DNA of 64,000 nucleotides, taken from Halomonas maura. GTDB taxonomy: Bacteria; Pseudomonadota; Gammaproteobacteria; Pseudomonadales; Halomonadaceae. The notes beneath the pieces were generated by a model that worked only from the letters and a program-made list of their open reading frames with translations, searched no databases and was not told the origin of the DNA. Below, one piece after another: positions 36,994 to 46,131 of the stretch. Positions within the stretch are counted from its first letter, which is position 1. Each line of letters begins with the position of its first letter. The translations under genes were made by a program, and so were the position numbers. The stretch covers positions 141,214-205,213 of the forward strand of contig NZ_JAUFPQ010000016.1 of assembly GCF_030409305.1 (NCBI RefSeq), in the 5' to 3' direction.

Positions 36994-38148
36994 ATGTCGA
37001 ACCTCACGGTTTGCTTCGACGAACTACCGACCCGCGGCGGCGGCCGGGTCGGCGTGGCCAGGCTCAATGCGCCGAAATCCCTCAATGCCCTGTCGCTGGA
37101 GATGATCCAGCGCCTCGCGGCCAAGCTCGACACCTGGGCGGTGGATCGCAGCGTGGTCGCGGTCTGGCTCGAGGGGGCGGGCGACAAGGCCTTATGTGCC
37201 GGTGGCGACGTGGTGGCGCTGTACCGTTCCCTCGCCGAGCATGACGATACCCTCGTCGCCGAGCGCGACGGCCTCTTCGCCGAGACCTACTTCACCGCCG
37301 AATATCGGCTCGATCATCGTATCCACACCTATCCCAAGCCGATCCTGGTGTGGGGCGACGGCATCGTGATGGGCGGTGGGCTCGGCCTGCTGGCCGGCGG
37401 TTTCCAGCGCCTGGTCACCGAGACCACGCGCATCGCCATGCCGGAGATCACCATCGGCCTCTACCCGGATATCGGGGCCAGCTGGTTCCTGGGCCGCATG
37501 CCGCCCGGCCTGGGGGCCTACCTGGGCCTGACCGGCGCCCAGCTCAATGCCCGGGACGCCCTGGACCTTGGCCTGGCCGATCGTTTCATTCCCCGCGACC
37601 GCCGCGACGACCTGCTCGGCGCCCTGGCCGAGGCCGACTACGGCGACCATCAGGCCCTGGCCTGTCGGCTCGCCGTGGAAGGCGTGCTCGATCGCTTCGA
37701 GGCCCGTGACCAGGCGCCCGAGGGTCAGGTCTGGCCGCTGCGCGATCACCTCCAGTCACTGGTGGGCGAGGCCGGCCCGGCCGACGCCACGGCGCGCATC
37801 CTCGCCGACGAGTGCGGCGATGCCTGGCTCGCCGCCAACCGGGCGCGCCTGGCCGCAGGCTGTCCGATGAGCGTCCACCTGGTATGGCGGATGCTCGAGC
37901 GTCATCGCCACAGCGGCCTGGCCGATGCCTTCCGCGACGAGCTCGGGCTGTCGGTGCAGTGCTGTCGGCAGGGCGACTTCACCGAGGGCGTGCGGGCGCT
38001 GCTGATCGACAAGGACAAGCAGCCGCGCTGGTCCCATGCCGATGTCGCCAGCGTGCCGGAAGCGGACATCCAGGCGCTGATGGCCTCGCCCTGGAGCGAC
38101 GAGCAGCACCCCTTGCGGGACCTGGGCGTCGGTCACCGGGTCGGGTGA
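36994..38148 (+). CDS. 3-hydroxyisobutyryl-CoA hydrolase / enoyl-CoA hydratase family
   Basis: A 384-residue crotonase-fold protein. The long form, with ALCAGGDVVALY, the segment EYRLDHRIHTYPKPILVWGDGIVMGGGLGL, and PEITIGLYPDIGASWFLGRMP, matches 3-hydroxyisobutyryl-CoA hydrolases rather than short enoyl-CoA hydratases. It would release free 3-hydroxyisobutyrate for the dehydrogenase encoded next. The start at 36994 has AGGAG eight bases upstream; GTG at 36991 is an alternative. It is 22 bases after the dehydrogenase stop and in the same operon. Confidence 0.88.
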   Translation: MSNLTVCFDELPTRGGGRVGVARLNAPKSLNALSLEMIQRLAAKLDTWAVDRSVVAVWLEGAGDKALCAGGDVVALYRSLAEHDDTLVAERDGLFAETYFTAEYRLDHRIHTYPKPILVWGDGIVMGGGLGLLAGGFQRLVTETTRIAMPEITIGLYPDIGASWFLGRMPPGLGAYLGLTGAQLNARDALDLGLADRFIPRDRRDDLLGALAEADYGDHQALACRLAVEGVLDRFEARDQAPEGQVWPLRDHLQSLVGEAGPADATARILADECGDAWLAANRARLAAGCPMSVHLVWRMLERHRHSGLADAFRDELGLSVQCCRQGDFTEGVRALLIDKDKQPRWSHADVASVPEADIQALMASPWSDEQHPLRDLGVGHRVG

Positions 38149-38192
38149 TCGAACGGCTCTCCACAACTCACAAGACATCAAGGAGCAACGCC

Positions 38193-39095
38193 ATGAAGAT
38201 CGCATTCATCGGACTCGGCAACATGGGCGCGCCCATGGCCCGCAACCTGGTGGGGGCGGGGCATGACGTCTGCGTCTTCGACCTGGTCGAGGCCGCCATG
38301 GCGGATCTCGAGGGGCAGGGCGCGCGGCGGGGCGCGAGCGCCGAGGCCGCCTGCCGAGACGCCGAGGTGGTCATCTCCATGCTGCCCGCCGGCGTCCACG
38401 TGCGCGGCCTCTACCTGGGAGGCGACGGCCAGGGTGGGCTGCTCGATGCCCTCGGCCACCGGCCGTTGATCATCGATGCCTCGACCATTTCCCCGGACGA
38501 TGCCCGGGTGGTCGGCGCCGCCGCTGCCGAGCGCGGCCTGACCTACCTGGACGCCCCGGTGTCCGGCGGGGTCGGCGGGGCCAAGGCCGGCACCCTGACC
38601 TTTATCGTCGGCGGCGACGCCCGGGGCGTCGACCAGGCCAGGCCAGTGCTCGAGGGCATGGGCAAGAACATCTTCCATGCCGGCGAGATCGGTGCCGGCC
38701 AGGTGGCCAAGATCTGCAACAACATGCTGCTCGGCATCCTGATGAGCGGCACCGCCGAGGCGCTGTCCCTGGGCGTCAAGAACGGCCTGGACCCGGCGGT
38801 GCTCTCCGAGATCATGAAGCAGAGTAGCGGCGGCAACTGGGCGCTCAACGTCTACAACCCCTGGCCCGGGGTGATGGAGGGCTCGGCGGCGTCCCGCGAC
38901 TACCAGGGCGGCTTCCTTACCGACCTGATGGCCAAGGACCTGGGCCTGGCCTGGGAGCTGGCGCTCAAGGCCCGGGCCAGCGTGCCCATGGGCTCCCAGG
39001 CGCGTAACCTGTTTGCCCTGCACAGCGCCCAGGGCAGCGGCGGGCTGGACTTCTCGAGCATCCAGACCCTCTATCGGGCGGGCGAGGGGCAGTGA
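38193..39095 (+). CDS. mmsB: 3-hydroxyisobutyrate dehydrogenase
   Basis: A 300-residue NAD-dependent beta-hydroxyacid dehydrogenase converting 3-hydroxyisobutyrate to methylmalonate semialdehyde in valine breakdown. It has the Rossmann start FIGLGNMGAPMARNL, the substrate-binding DAPVSGGVGGAKAGTL and the catalytic lysine region GAGQVAKICNNML, followed by the all-helical C-terminal domain. ATG at 38193 has AGGAG seven bases upstream. The next enzyme of the pathway, mmsA, is not in this window. Confidence 0.95.
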   Translation: MKIAFIGLGNMGAPMARNLVGAGHDVCVFDLVEAAMADLEGQGARRGASAEAACRDAEVVISMLPAGVHVRGLYLGGDGQGGLLDALGHRPLIIDASTISPDDARVVGAAAAERGLTYLDAPVSGGVGGAKAGTLTFIVGGDARGVDQARPVLEGMGKNIFHAGEIGAGQVAKICNNMLLGILMSGTAEALSLGVKNGLDPAVLSEIMKQSSGGNWALNVYNPWPGVMEGSAASRDYQGGFLTDLMAKDLGLAWELALKARASVPMGSQARNLFALHSAQGSGGLDFSSIQTLYRAGEGQ

Positions 39096-39148
39096 TCCGC
39101 TGACCGCTGCCGGGGGCGCCGCGACCGCCGGGCCCTTTGGCAGGCAGC

Positions 39149-39181
39149 ACGCAAACGGGCACCGAGTGTGCCCGTTTGCGT
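39149..39181 (+). terminator. Strong hairpin downstream of mmsB
   Basis: A perfect 14-bp stem (arm ACGCAAACGGGCAC and its complement) with loop CGAGT lies 54 bases after mmsB. There is no T-tract after it. It likely ends or protects the valine operon transcript. Confidence 0.65.
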
Positions 39182-39244
39182 CACGAGAGTCCCGATGTCC
39201 GCATCCGCTTCCTCCTCCCCCACGCCGCCCACCGCGGGGCGGCG

Positions 39245-39776
39245 GTGATCGTGCCGCGGGTAGTCAACCGCGTGCTGCGCGCCCACGGCAATACCCGGGT
39301 CGCGGGCCTGGCGCTGGCGCTCTCCATGACCCTCTCCCCGCTGGTCAGCCAGAACGCCGGGGCCGGCCAGCACGCCCGGGTGCGCCGGGCGGTAGTCGGC
39401 TGCTTCGGCTTCGTGCTGGCCTGGCAGCTGCTGGTCTGGGCGCTGCTGCAGGGCCTGGCCCCCTGGCTGGTGGCGAGCTACACGGCGGGCGAGGCCGTGG
39501 GGGGAGGTGCTGCGTCGCTTCCTGTGGCTGGTGCCGCTCGGCCTGGGGGCCCAGGGCGTGGTGATCCTGGCCGTGTCCTCCCTCAATGCCCTGCATCGGC
39601 CGGCCCTGGCCATGCGGCTGTCCGTGATCCGGCTGTTCGTGCTCACCGTGCCCCTGGCCTGGCTGGGCGGTCACCTGGCCGGCCCCGGCGGCATCTTCGC
39701 CGGGCTGCTCGCGGCCAACCTGCTGATGGCGCTGGTGGCCTGGGAACAGCTGCGGGCGGTGCTGCGCGGCCGCTGA
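39245..39776 (+). pseudogene. MATE-family efflux transporter remnant
   Basis: Only a degraded C-terminal half of a MATE multidrug exporter remains. The first stretch (VIVPRVVNRVLRAHGNTRVAG, LSPLVSQNAGAGQHARVRRAV, then a helix to SYTAGEAV) is in one frame. After a run of six G at 39499-39504, one more than needed, the protein continues in another frame (VLRRFLWLVPLGLGAQGVV ... LLAANLLMALVAWEQL). The N-terminal half is absent and the join between NTRVAG and LALALSM suggests an internal loss as well. No start codon or binding site is appropriate. It is not functional. Confidence 0.75.
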
Positions 39777-39797
39777 CGCCGCCGGGCCGATCCGGGC

Positions 39798-39826
39798 TTG
39801 GCAATCACGCTCTTTGGGTCTACATT
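39798..39826 (+). promoter_or_regulatory. Sigma-70 promoter of the glutaryl-CoA dehydrogenase gene
   Basis: TTGGCA (39798-39803), a 17-base spacer and TACATT (39821-39826) form a good promoter. Transcription would start near 39833, inside the inverted repeat at 39820-39840, about 30 bases before the ATG. Confidence 0.7.
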
Positions 39827-39840
39827 TGTACAAAATGTAG
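39820..39840. promoter_or_regulatory. Perfect inverted repeat over the -10 region, probable repressor operator
   Basis: CTACATTT and AAATGTAG flank a GTACA centre in a perfect 8-5-8 repeat that covers the -10 box and start point of the gcdH promoter. This placement suggests repression by a dimeric regulator (TetR- or GntR-like by shape) when inducer is absent. No regulator gene lies next to it in this window. Confidence 0.65.
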
Positions 39841-39861
39841 AAATTTAAAAGGAGTGCCGCC

Positions 39862-41043
<1,182 letters not shown>

Positions 41044-41303
41044 ATTGCCTCATCGGAACTGCAGAGACATTTCTAACGAGGGGCGCTGGGGACAAGCCGA
41101 AGAGGAGGCCTACGCCATGGGTGAGGAGGATTCCTCCGAACGGGCTGGCCAGGGATGGCCAGCACCGGACCGGCAAGCGCAGCGGGACGCGAGAGCGCCG
41201 CAGGGCGTCGGTAGCGTACAGGGAGGTATCCACAGCGCCTCGTCGATGGTCCGACACTTCGGGGCTTGTCGCCGAATCAGCCCCGAGTGAGCGAGGAGTC
41301 AAG
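41044..41303 (+). other. Structured intergenic element between gcdH and the CoA-transferase gene
   Basis: A 260-base gap with unusual folding potential: GCTGGCCA-4-TGGCCAGC (41144-41163), GGAGG-3-CCTCC near 41125, and the distant complementary pair GACAAGCC (about 41091) / GGCTTGTC (about 41263). An 81-codon frame at 41045-41290 is Arg/Gly/Ala-rich and I reject it as a protein. The layout suggests an intergenic repeat or structured RNA, not an ordinary leader. Confidence 0.45.
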
Positions 41304-42509
41304 ATGAGTGGACCACTGGACGGCGTGGTGGTGCTGGACATGTCGCGGGTACTGGCCGGCCCCTGGGCCGGCCAGCTGCTGGCGGACCTGGGCGCCCGGG
41401 TGATCAAGATCGAGCACCCCGAGCGCGGCGACGACACCCGGGGCTGGGGGCCGCCCTGGCTGGAGGGCGCGGGCGATGCCGAACGCCAGGCGGCCTACTA
41501 CCTCTGCGCCAACCGCGGCAAGCAGTCGCTGGGCGTGGATATCGCCACCCCGGACGGCCAGGCGCTGGTCCGCGAACTGGCCGCCGGGGCCGACGTGCTG
41601 CTCGAGAACTTCAAGGTCGGCGGCCTGGCCCGCTACGGCCTCGACCCGGCCCGCCTGCGCGAGCGCAACCCGCGACTGATCGCCTGTTCCATCACCGGCT
41701 TCGGCCAGGACGGCCCCTACGCCCACCGCGCCGGCTATGACTTCATGATCCAGGCCATGGGAGGGCTGATGAGCCTGACCGGCGAGCCGGACGGCATGCC
41801 CATGAAGACCGGCGTGGCGATCACCGACGTGATGACCGGGCTGTATGCCGCCATCGGGGTGCTGGCCGCGCTCCATGAGCGCCGCCGGACCGGCCAGGGG
41901 CGCCATATCGACGTGGCGCTGCTCGACGTCCAGCTGGCCACCCTGGCCAACCAGGCGCTTAATGCCCTGGTCTCCGGGCAGGATCCCCGGCGCCATGGCA
42001 ATGCCCACCCCAACATCGTGCCCTATCAGGCCTTCGCCTGTGCCGACGGCCATCTGGTGCTGACGGTGGGCAACGATGCCCAGTTCGCGCGACTCGCGGA
42101 CCTGCTCGGTCACCCCGACTGGGCCGAGGACCCGGCCTATGCCACCAACGCCGCCCGGGTCGGCAACCGCGAGGTGCTGGTGCCGAGGATCGCCGAGGCC
42201 TTGCTGGCCCGGGGCCGGGACGCCTGGCTCGCCGAGCTCGAGGCGAGGGGCATTCCCGCCGGCCCCATCAACACCCTCACCGAGGTCTTCGCCGACCCCC
42301 AGGTGCGCCACCGCGGCCTGTGTCGGGAAGTGACGGACGGGGAGCGGCGGATCCCCCAGGTGGCCAACCCCCTGCGCTTCGACGGCGCGAGCGCGACCAG
42401 CGAGGCGCCGCCCCCCGAGCTGGGCCAGGACAGCGATGCCGTGCTGGCCGAGCTCGGGCTGTCCGCCGAGCAGATCGCGCGCCTGCGGCGCCAGGGCATC
42501 GTGCGCTAG
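41304..42509 (+). CDS. Class III CoA-transferase (CaiB/BaiF), probable glutarate CoA-transferase
   Basis: A 401-residue family III CoA-transferase. Diagnostic features are [50 protein letters not shown], and the catalytic Asp region [15 protein letters not shown]. Next to gcdH it most likely moves CoA from succinyl-CoA to glutarate, as the SUGCT-type enzyme does, feeding GcdH. ATG at 41304 has GAGGAG upstream; the much longer in-frame extension to 40254 merely re-reads gcdH in another frame. Its stop overlaps the stop of the convergent ppsR in the shared bases CTAG. Confidence 0.88.
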   Translation: MSGPLDGVVVLDMSRVLAGPWAGQLLADLGARVIKIEHPERGDDTRGWGPPWLEGAGDAERQAAYYLCANRGKQSLGVDIATPDGQALVRELAAGADVLLENFKVGGLARYGLDPARLRERNPRLIACSITGFGQDGPYAHRAGYDFMIQAMGGLMSLTGEPDGMPMKTGVAITDVMTGLYAAIGVLAALHERRRTGQGRHIDVALLDVQLATLANQALNALVSGQDPRRHGNAHPNIVPYQAFACADGHLVLTVGNDAQFARLADLLGHPDWAEDPAYATNAARVGNREVLVPRIAEALLARGRDAWLAELEARGIPAGPINTLTEVFADPQVRHRGLCREVTDGERRIPQVANPLRFDGASATSEAPPPELGQDSDAVLAELGLSAEQIARLRRQGIVR

Positions 42510-43339
42510 CGGGGGGAGAAGCGCCGGTTGATGCCGGTCTCGGCGATCATCCGGGTGGAGATCTCCTCCACCGAGAAGCGCGTGGTATCGATGAAGGGGA
42601 TATGCATGCGCCGATACAGGGCCTCGGCCTGCTGGACCTCCTGCACGCACTGGTCGATGGAACTGTAGCGGCTGTTGGGGCGGCGCTCGTGGCGGATCGC
42701 CGCCAGCCGTCGCGGGTCGATGGTCAGGCCGAACAGCTTTTGGCGGTGTGGTTCCAGCGCCTTGGGCAGCTTGAGGTTGCCGTCCTCGTCCTGGTCGTCC
42801 TCGGTGAGCGGATAGTTGGCGGCACGAATGCCGAACTGCAGCGCCAGGTAGAGCGAGGAGGGCGTCTTGCCGCAGCGCGACACCCCCACCAGGATGAGGT
42901 CGGCCTGGCTGTACTGGTGGGTGCGGGCCCCGTCGTCGTTGTCCAGGGCGAAATGCACCGAGTGGATACGGTCCATGTAGACGTCATCGCTGCCGATGGC
43001 GTGGGTGCGACCCACACTGTAGGAGGAGTGGGTGGCCAGCTCCTGCTCCAGGGGCTTGAGGAAGGTGGAGAAGATGTCCACCTTGAAGCCCGGCGCATCG
43101 CGGATCACGTCGCGCACGTCCTGGTCGACGATGGTGTCGATGATGATCGGCGTCTCGCCATCCTTGACCGCCGCGCCCTCGATGATCTCGACCAGCCCCC
43201 GGGCCTTCTCGATGCTGTCGATATAGGGCTTGGTGAGCATGCGGATCTCGACGTTCTCGAACTGGGCCAGCAGGCTGCGGCCCAGGCTCTCGGCGGTGAT
43301 GCCGGTGCCGTCGGAGATGAAGAAGGCGGTACGGGGCAT
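42506..43339 (-). CDS. ppsR: PEP synthase regulatory kinase/phosphorylase PpsR
   Basis: A 277-residue DUF299-type bifunctional protein that inactivates PEP synthase by ADP-dependent phosphorylation and reactivates it by phosphorolysis. It has the N-terminal [19 protein letters not shown] and the P-loop [15 protein letters not shown], followed by IRAANYPL and the C-terminal [14 protein letters not shown]. It is divergent from ppsA, its target, with a 240-base gap, as in E. coli and pseudomonads. Confidence 0.96.
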   Translation of the reverse strand: MPRTAFFISDGTGITAESLGRSLLAQFENVEIRMLTKPYIDSIEKARGLVEIIEGAAVKDGETPIIIDTIVDQDVRDVIRDAPGFKVDIFSTFLKPLEQELATHSSYSVGRTHAIGSDDVYMDRIHSVHFALDNDDGARTHQYSQADLILVGVSRCGKTPSSLYLALQFGIRAANYPLTEDDQDEDGNLKLPKALEPHRQKLFGLTIDPRRLAAIRHERRPNSRYSSIDQCVQEVQQAEALYRRMHIPFIDTTRFSVEEISTRMIAETGINRRFSPR

Positions 43340-43579
43340 GGCGGGGGGCGCTCAGGCAGTGGGAAGGCCTCCATTGTCGAGCCTGATCGACCCTGGCACA
43401 AGCCGTGGCACAGGGGCTGACTACAGGAATCGCCCCATCCGGGCCGATGTTGTAAAAAACCTCCAGTGACTTCGATGTTAGACCAATGGCGAATATGGAT
43501 CGCCGCTGGTAGAGTCGCCAGCATCCAGTCATGACGGCGCGCCAAGGGTTCCCGGCGACGCCACCCAAGGGGGTCTCAC
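43340..43579. promoter_or_regulatory. Divergent promoter region ppsR/ppsA
   Basis: A 240-base gap that must hold promoters for both divergent genes. The AT-richer stretch around 43449-43500 (TTGTAAAAAAC, TTCGAT...TATGGA) is the likely location, but I cannot choose a clean -35/-10 pair. No other gene is present. Confidence 0.4.
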
Positions 43580-45952
43580 GTGGACAATTACATTCTGTGG
43601 TTCGATCAGTTGGGCATGGACGATGTCGAGCGGGTGGGGGGCAAGAATGCCTCCCTCGGCGAGATGATCTCCAATCTCGCCGGTGCCGGCGTCACCGTTC
43701 CCGGTGGCTTCGCCACCACGGCGGATGCCTACCGCGAATTCCTGTCCCACGAGGGGCTCAACGACCGCATCAACCAGGCGCTCGCCACCCTGGACGTGGA
43801 TGACGTCGCCGAGCTGTCCCGGGTCGGTGCCCAGATCCGCCAGTGGGTGATCGATACCCCGCTGCCCCCGGCCTTCGAGCAGGCCCTGCGCGACAGCTAC
43901 GAGCAGCTGCTGGCCCGGCACCCCAACCTCAAGGTGGCGGTGCGCAGCTCGGCCACCGCCGAGGACCTGCCGGACGCCTCCTTCGCCGGCCAGCAGGAGA
44001 CCTTCCTCAACATCGAGGGCTTCGACAACATCAAGCGCGCCGTCCACGAGGTGTTCGCCTCGCTGTTCAACGACCGGGCGATCTCCTATCGGGTGCATCG
44101 CGGCTACGCCCACGAGAACGTGGCGCTGTCCGCCGGCGTGCAGAAGATGGTGCGCTCCGAGACCGGCTCCGCCGGCGTGATGTTCACCCTGGATACCGAG
44201 TCCGGCTACCGCGATGCGGTCTTCGTCACCGCCTCCTGGGGCCTGGGCGAGACGGTGGTGCAGGGCGCGGTGAATCCCGACGAGTTCTACGTCCACAAGC
44301 CGACCCTGGCCGCCGGCCGCCCGGCGGTGCTGCGCCGCAACCTGGGTTCCAAGCTGATCAAGATGATCTACACCGATGATGCCAGCGCCGGCAAGTCGGT
44401 GGAGACCGTCGACGTGCCGCTGGCCGACCGCGCCCGCTTCTGCATCGACGATGAGCAGGTCATGGCCCTGGCCCGCCAGGCGATGACCATCGAGGAGCAC
44501 TATGGCCGGCCCATGGACATCGAGTGGGCGCTGGACGGCGACGACGGCAGCCTCTACATCGTCCAGGCGCGTCCCGAGACGGTGGTCTCCCAGCAGGAGG
44601 GCGGCAAGCTCGAGCGCTTCCAGCTCAAGGAGAAGGGGCGCACCCTGGTCACCGGCCGCGCCATCGGTCAGCGCATCGGCCGCGGCACCGTCAAGGTCGT
44701 GTTCTCGCCGGACGACATGGACAAGGTCCATGCCGGCGATGTGCTGGTCACCGACATGACCGACCCGGACTGGGAGCCGATCATGAAGCGAGCCTCGGCG
44801 ATCGTCACCAACCGCGGCGGTCGCACCTGCCACGCGGCGATCATCGCCCGCGAGCTGGGCATCCCGGCGGTGGTTGGCTGTGGTGACGCCACCGAAGCCC
44901 TGGCCGACGGCCGCGACGTCACCGTGTCCTGCGCCGAGGGCGACACCGGCCATGTCTACGACGGCCTGCTCGAGTTCGATCGCAACGTCACCAGCGTCGA
45001 TGCCATGCCCGAGATCCCGTTCAAGATCATGATGAACGTGGGCAACCCGGACCGCGCCTTCGGCTTCGCCGGCCTGCCCAACGCCGGTGTCGGCCTGGCC
45101 CGCCTGGAGTTCATCATCAACCGCATGATCGGCGTGCATCCCAAGGCGCTGCTCGAGTACGACACCCTGCCGGCCGACCTGCAGCAGACCATCGACCTGC
45201 GCACCGCGGGCTATACCGACCCGGTCAGCTTCTATGTCGACAAGCTGGTGGAAGGGATCTCCACCCTGGCGGCCTCCTTCTATCCGCAGCGGGTCATCGT
45301 GCGCCTCTCGGACTTCAAGTCCAACGAGTACGAGAACCTGATCGGCGGCAAGCTCTACGAGCCCGGCGAAGAGAACCCCATGCTCGGCTTCCGGGGGGCC
45401 TCGCGCTACATCTCCGACGCCTTCCGCCCCTGCTTCGAGCTCGAGTGCCGGGCGCTGAAGCGCGTCCGCGACGAGATGGGGCTGAACAACGTCGAGATCA
45501 TGGTGCCCTTCGTGCGCACCACCGACGAGGCCCGCGAGGTGGTCGAGCTGCTCGCGGCCAACGGCCTGGAACGGGGGCAGGACGGCCTGAAGGTCATCAT
45601 GATGTGCGAGCTGCCGGCCAATGCCCTGCTGGCCGACGAGTTCCTCGAGTACTTCGATGGCTTCTCTATCGGCTCCAACGACCTCACCCAGCTGACCCTG
45701 GGGCTCGACCGGGACTCCGGCATCGTCGCGCACCTCTTCGAGGAGCGGAATCCGGCGGTCAAGAAGCTGCTGTCCATGGCCATCCAGGCCTGCAAGGCCC
45801 AGGGCAAGTACGTGGGCATCTGCGGCCAGGGGCCGTCCGACCACCCCGATCTCGCCAAGTGGCTGATGGAGCAGGGCATCGACTCGGTATCCCTGAATCC
45901 CGATGCGGTGCTCGAGACCTGGTTCATGCTGGCCGGTGAAAAGCTGGGCTGA
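43580..45952 (+). CDS. ppsA: Phosphoenolpyruvate synthase
   Basis: A 790-residue enzyme making PEP from pyruvate and ATP in gluconeogenesis. The order is N-terminal nucleotide-binding domain ([37 protein letters not shown]), a central phosphohistidine domain with His418 in [17 protein letters not shown], and a C-terminal PEP/pyruvate barrel ([38 protein letters not shown]). The start is GTG at 43580. A strong hairpin follows at 45981-46007. Its activity would be controlled by PpsR encoded on the opposite strand. Confidence 0.97.
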   Translation: MDNYILWFDQLGMDDVERVGGKNASLGEMISNLAGAGVTVPGGFATTADAYREFLSHEGLNDRINQALATLDVDDVAELSRVGAQIRQWVIDTPLPPAFEQALRDSYEQLLARHPNLKVAVRSSATAEDLPDASFAGQQETFLNIEGFDNIKRAVHEVFASLFNDRAISYRVHRGYAHENVALSAGVQKMVRSETGSAGVMFTLDTESGYRDAVFVTASWGLGETVVQGAVNPDEFYVHKPTLAAGRPAVLRRNLGSKLIKMIYTDDASAGKSVETVDVPLADRARFCIDDEQVMALARQAMTIEEHYGRPMDIEWALDGDDGSLYIVQARPETVVSQQEGGKLERFQLKEKGRTLVTGRAIGQRIGRGTVKVVFSPDDMDKVHAGDVLVTDMTDPDWEPIMKRASAIVTNRGGRTCHAAIIARELGIPAVVGCGDATEALADGRDVTVSCAEGDTGHVYDGLLEFDRNVTSVDAMPEIPFKIMMNVGNPDRAFGFAGLPNAGVGLARLEFIINRMIGVHPKALLEYDTLPADLQQTIDLRTAGYTDPVSFYVDKLVEGISTLAASFYPQRVIVRLSDFKSNEYENLIGGKLYEPGEENPMLGFRGASRYISDAFRPCFELECRALKRVRDEMGLNNVEIMVPFVRTTDEAREVVELLAANGLERGQDGLKVIMMCELPANALLADEFLEYFDGFSIGSNDLTQLTLGLDRDSGIVAHLFEERNPAVKKLLSMAIQACKAQGKYVGICGQGPSDHPDLAKWLMEQGIDSVSLNPDAVLETWFMLAGEKLG

Positions 45953-45980
45953 GCCGGCCTCGCTGCCACCCTCCTGACCG

Positions 45981-46007
45981 CGACACCCGGGCCCTGCCCG
46001 GGTGTCG
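45981..46007 (+). terminator. Hairpin downstream of ppsA
   Basis: CGACACCCGGGC and its exact complement form a 12-bp stem with loop CCT, 28 bases after the ppsA stop. No T-tract follows, so termination may need Rho, but the stem is very stable. Confidence 0.7.
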
Positions 46008-46131
46008 TCGTCTGGCGCCCGGGATCGCCCGGCGCCACGCCATCCTGCGTCGATCGCGGTGACCATGACCCGGCTCAGGCGGGTCGCGGTGCCATCCTCC
46101 ATACTGGACGTATCGGCACAGGAGACAGGCC

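Noticed and set aside
41045..41290. An 81-codon frame in the gcdH/CoA-transferase gap
   Set aside because: Low-complexity charged composition and dense RNA stems suggest a structured or repeated non-coding element.
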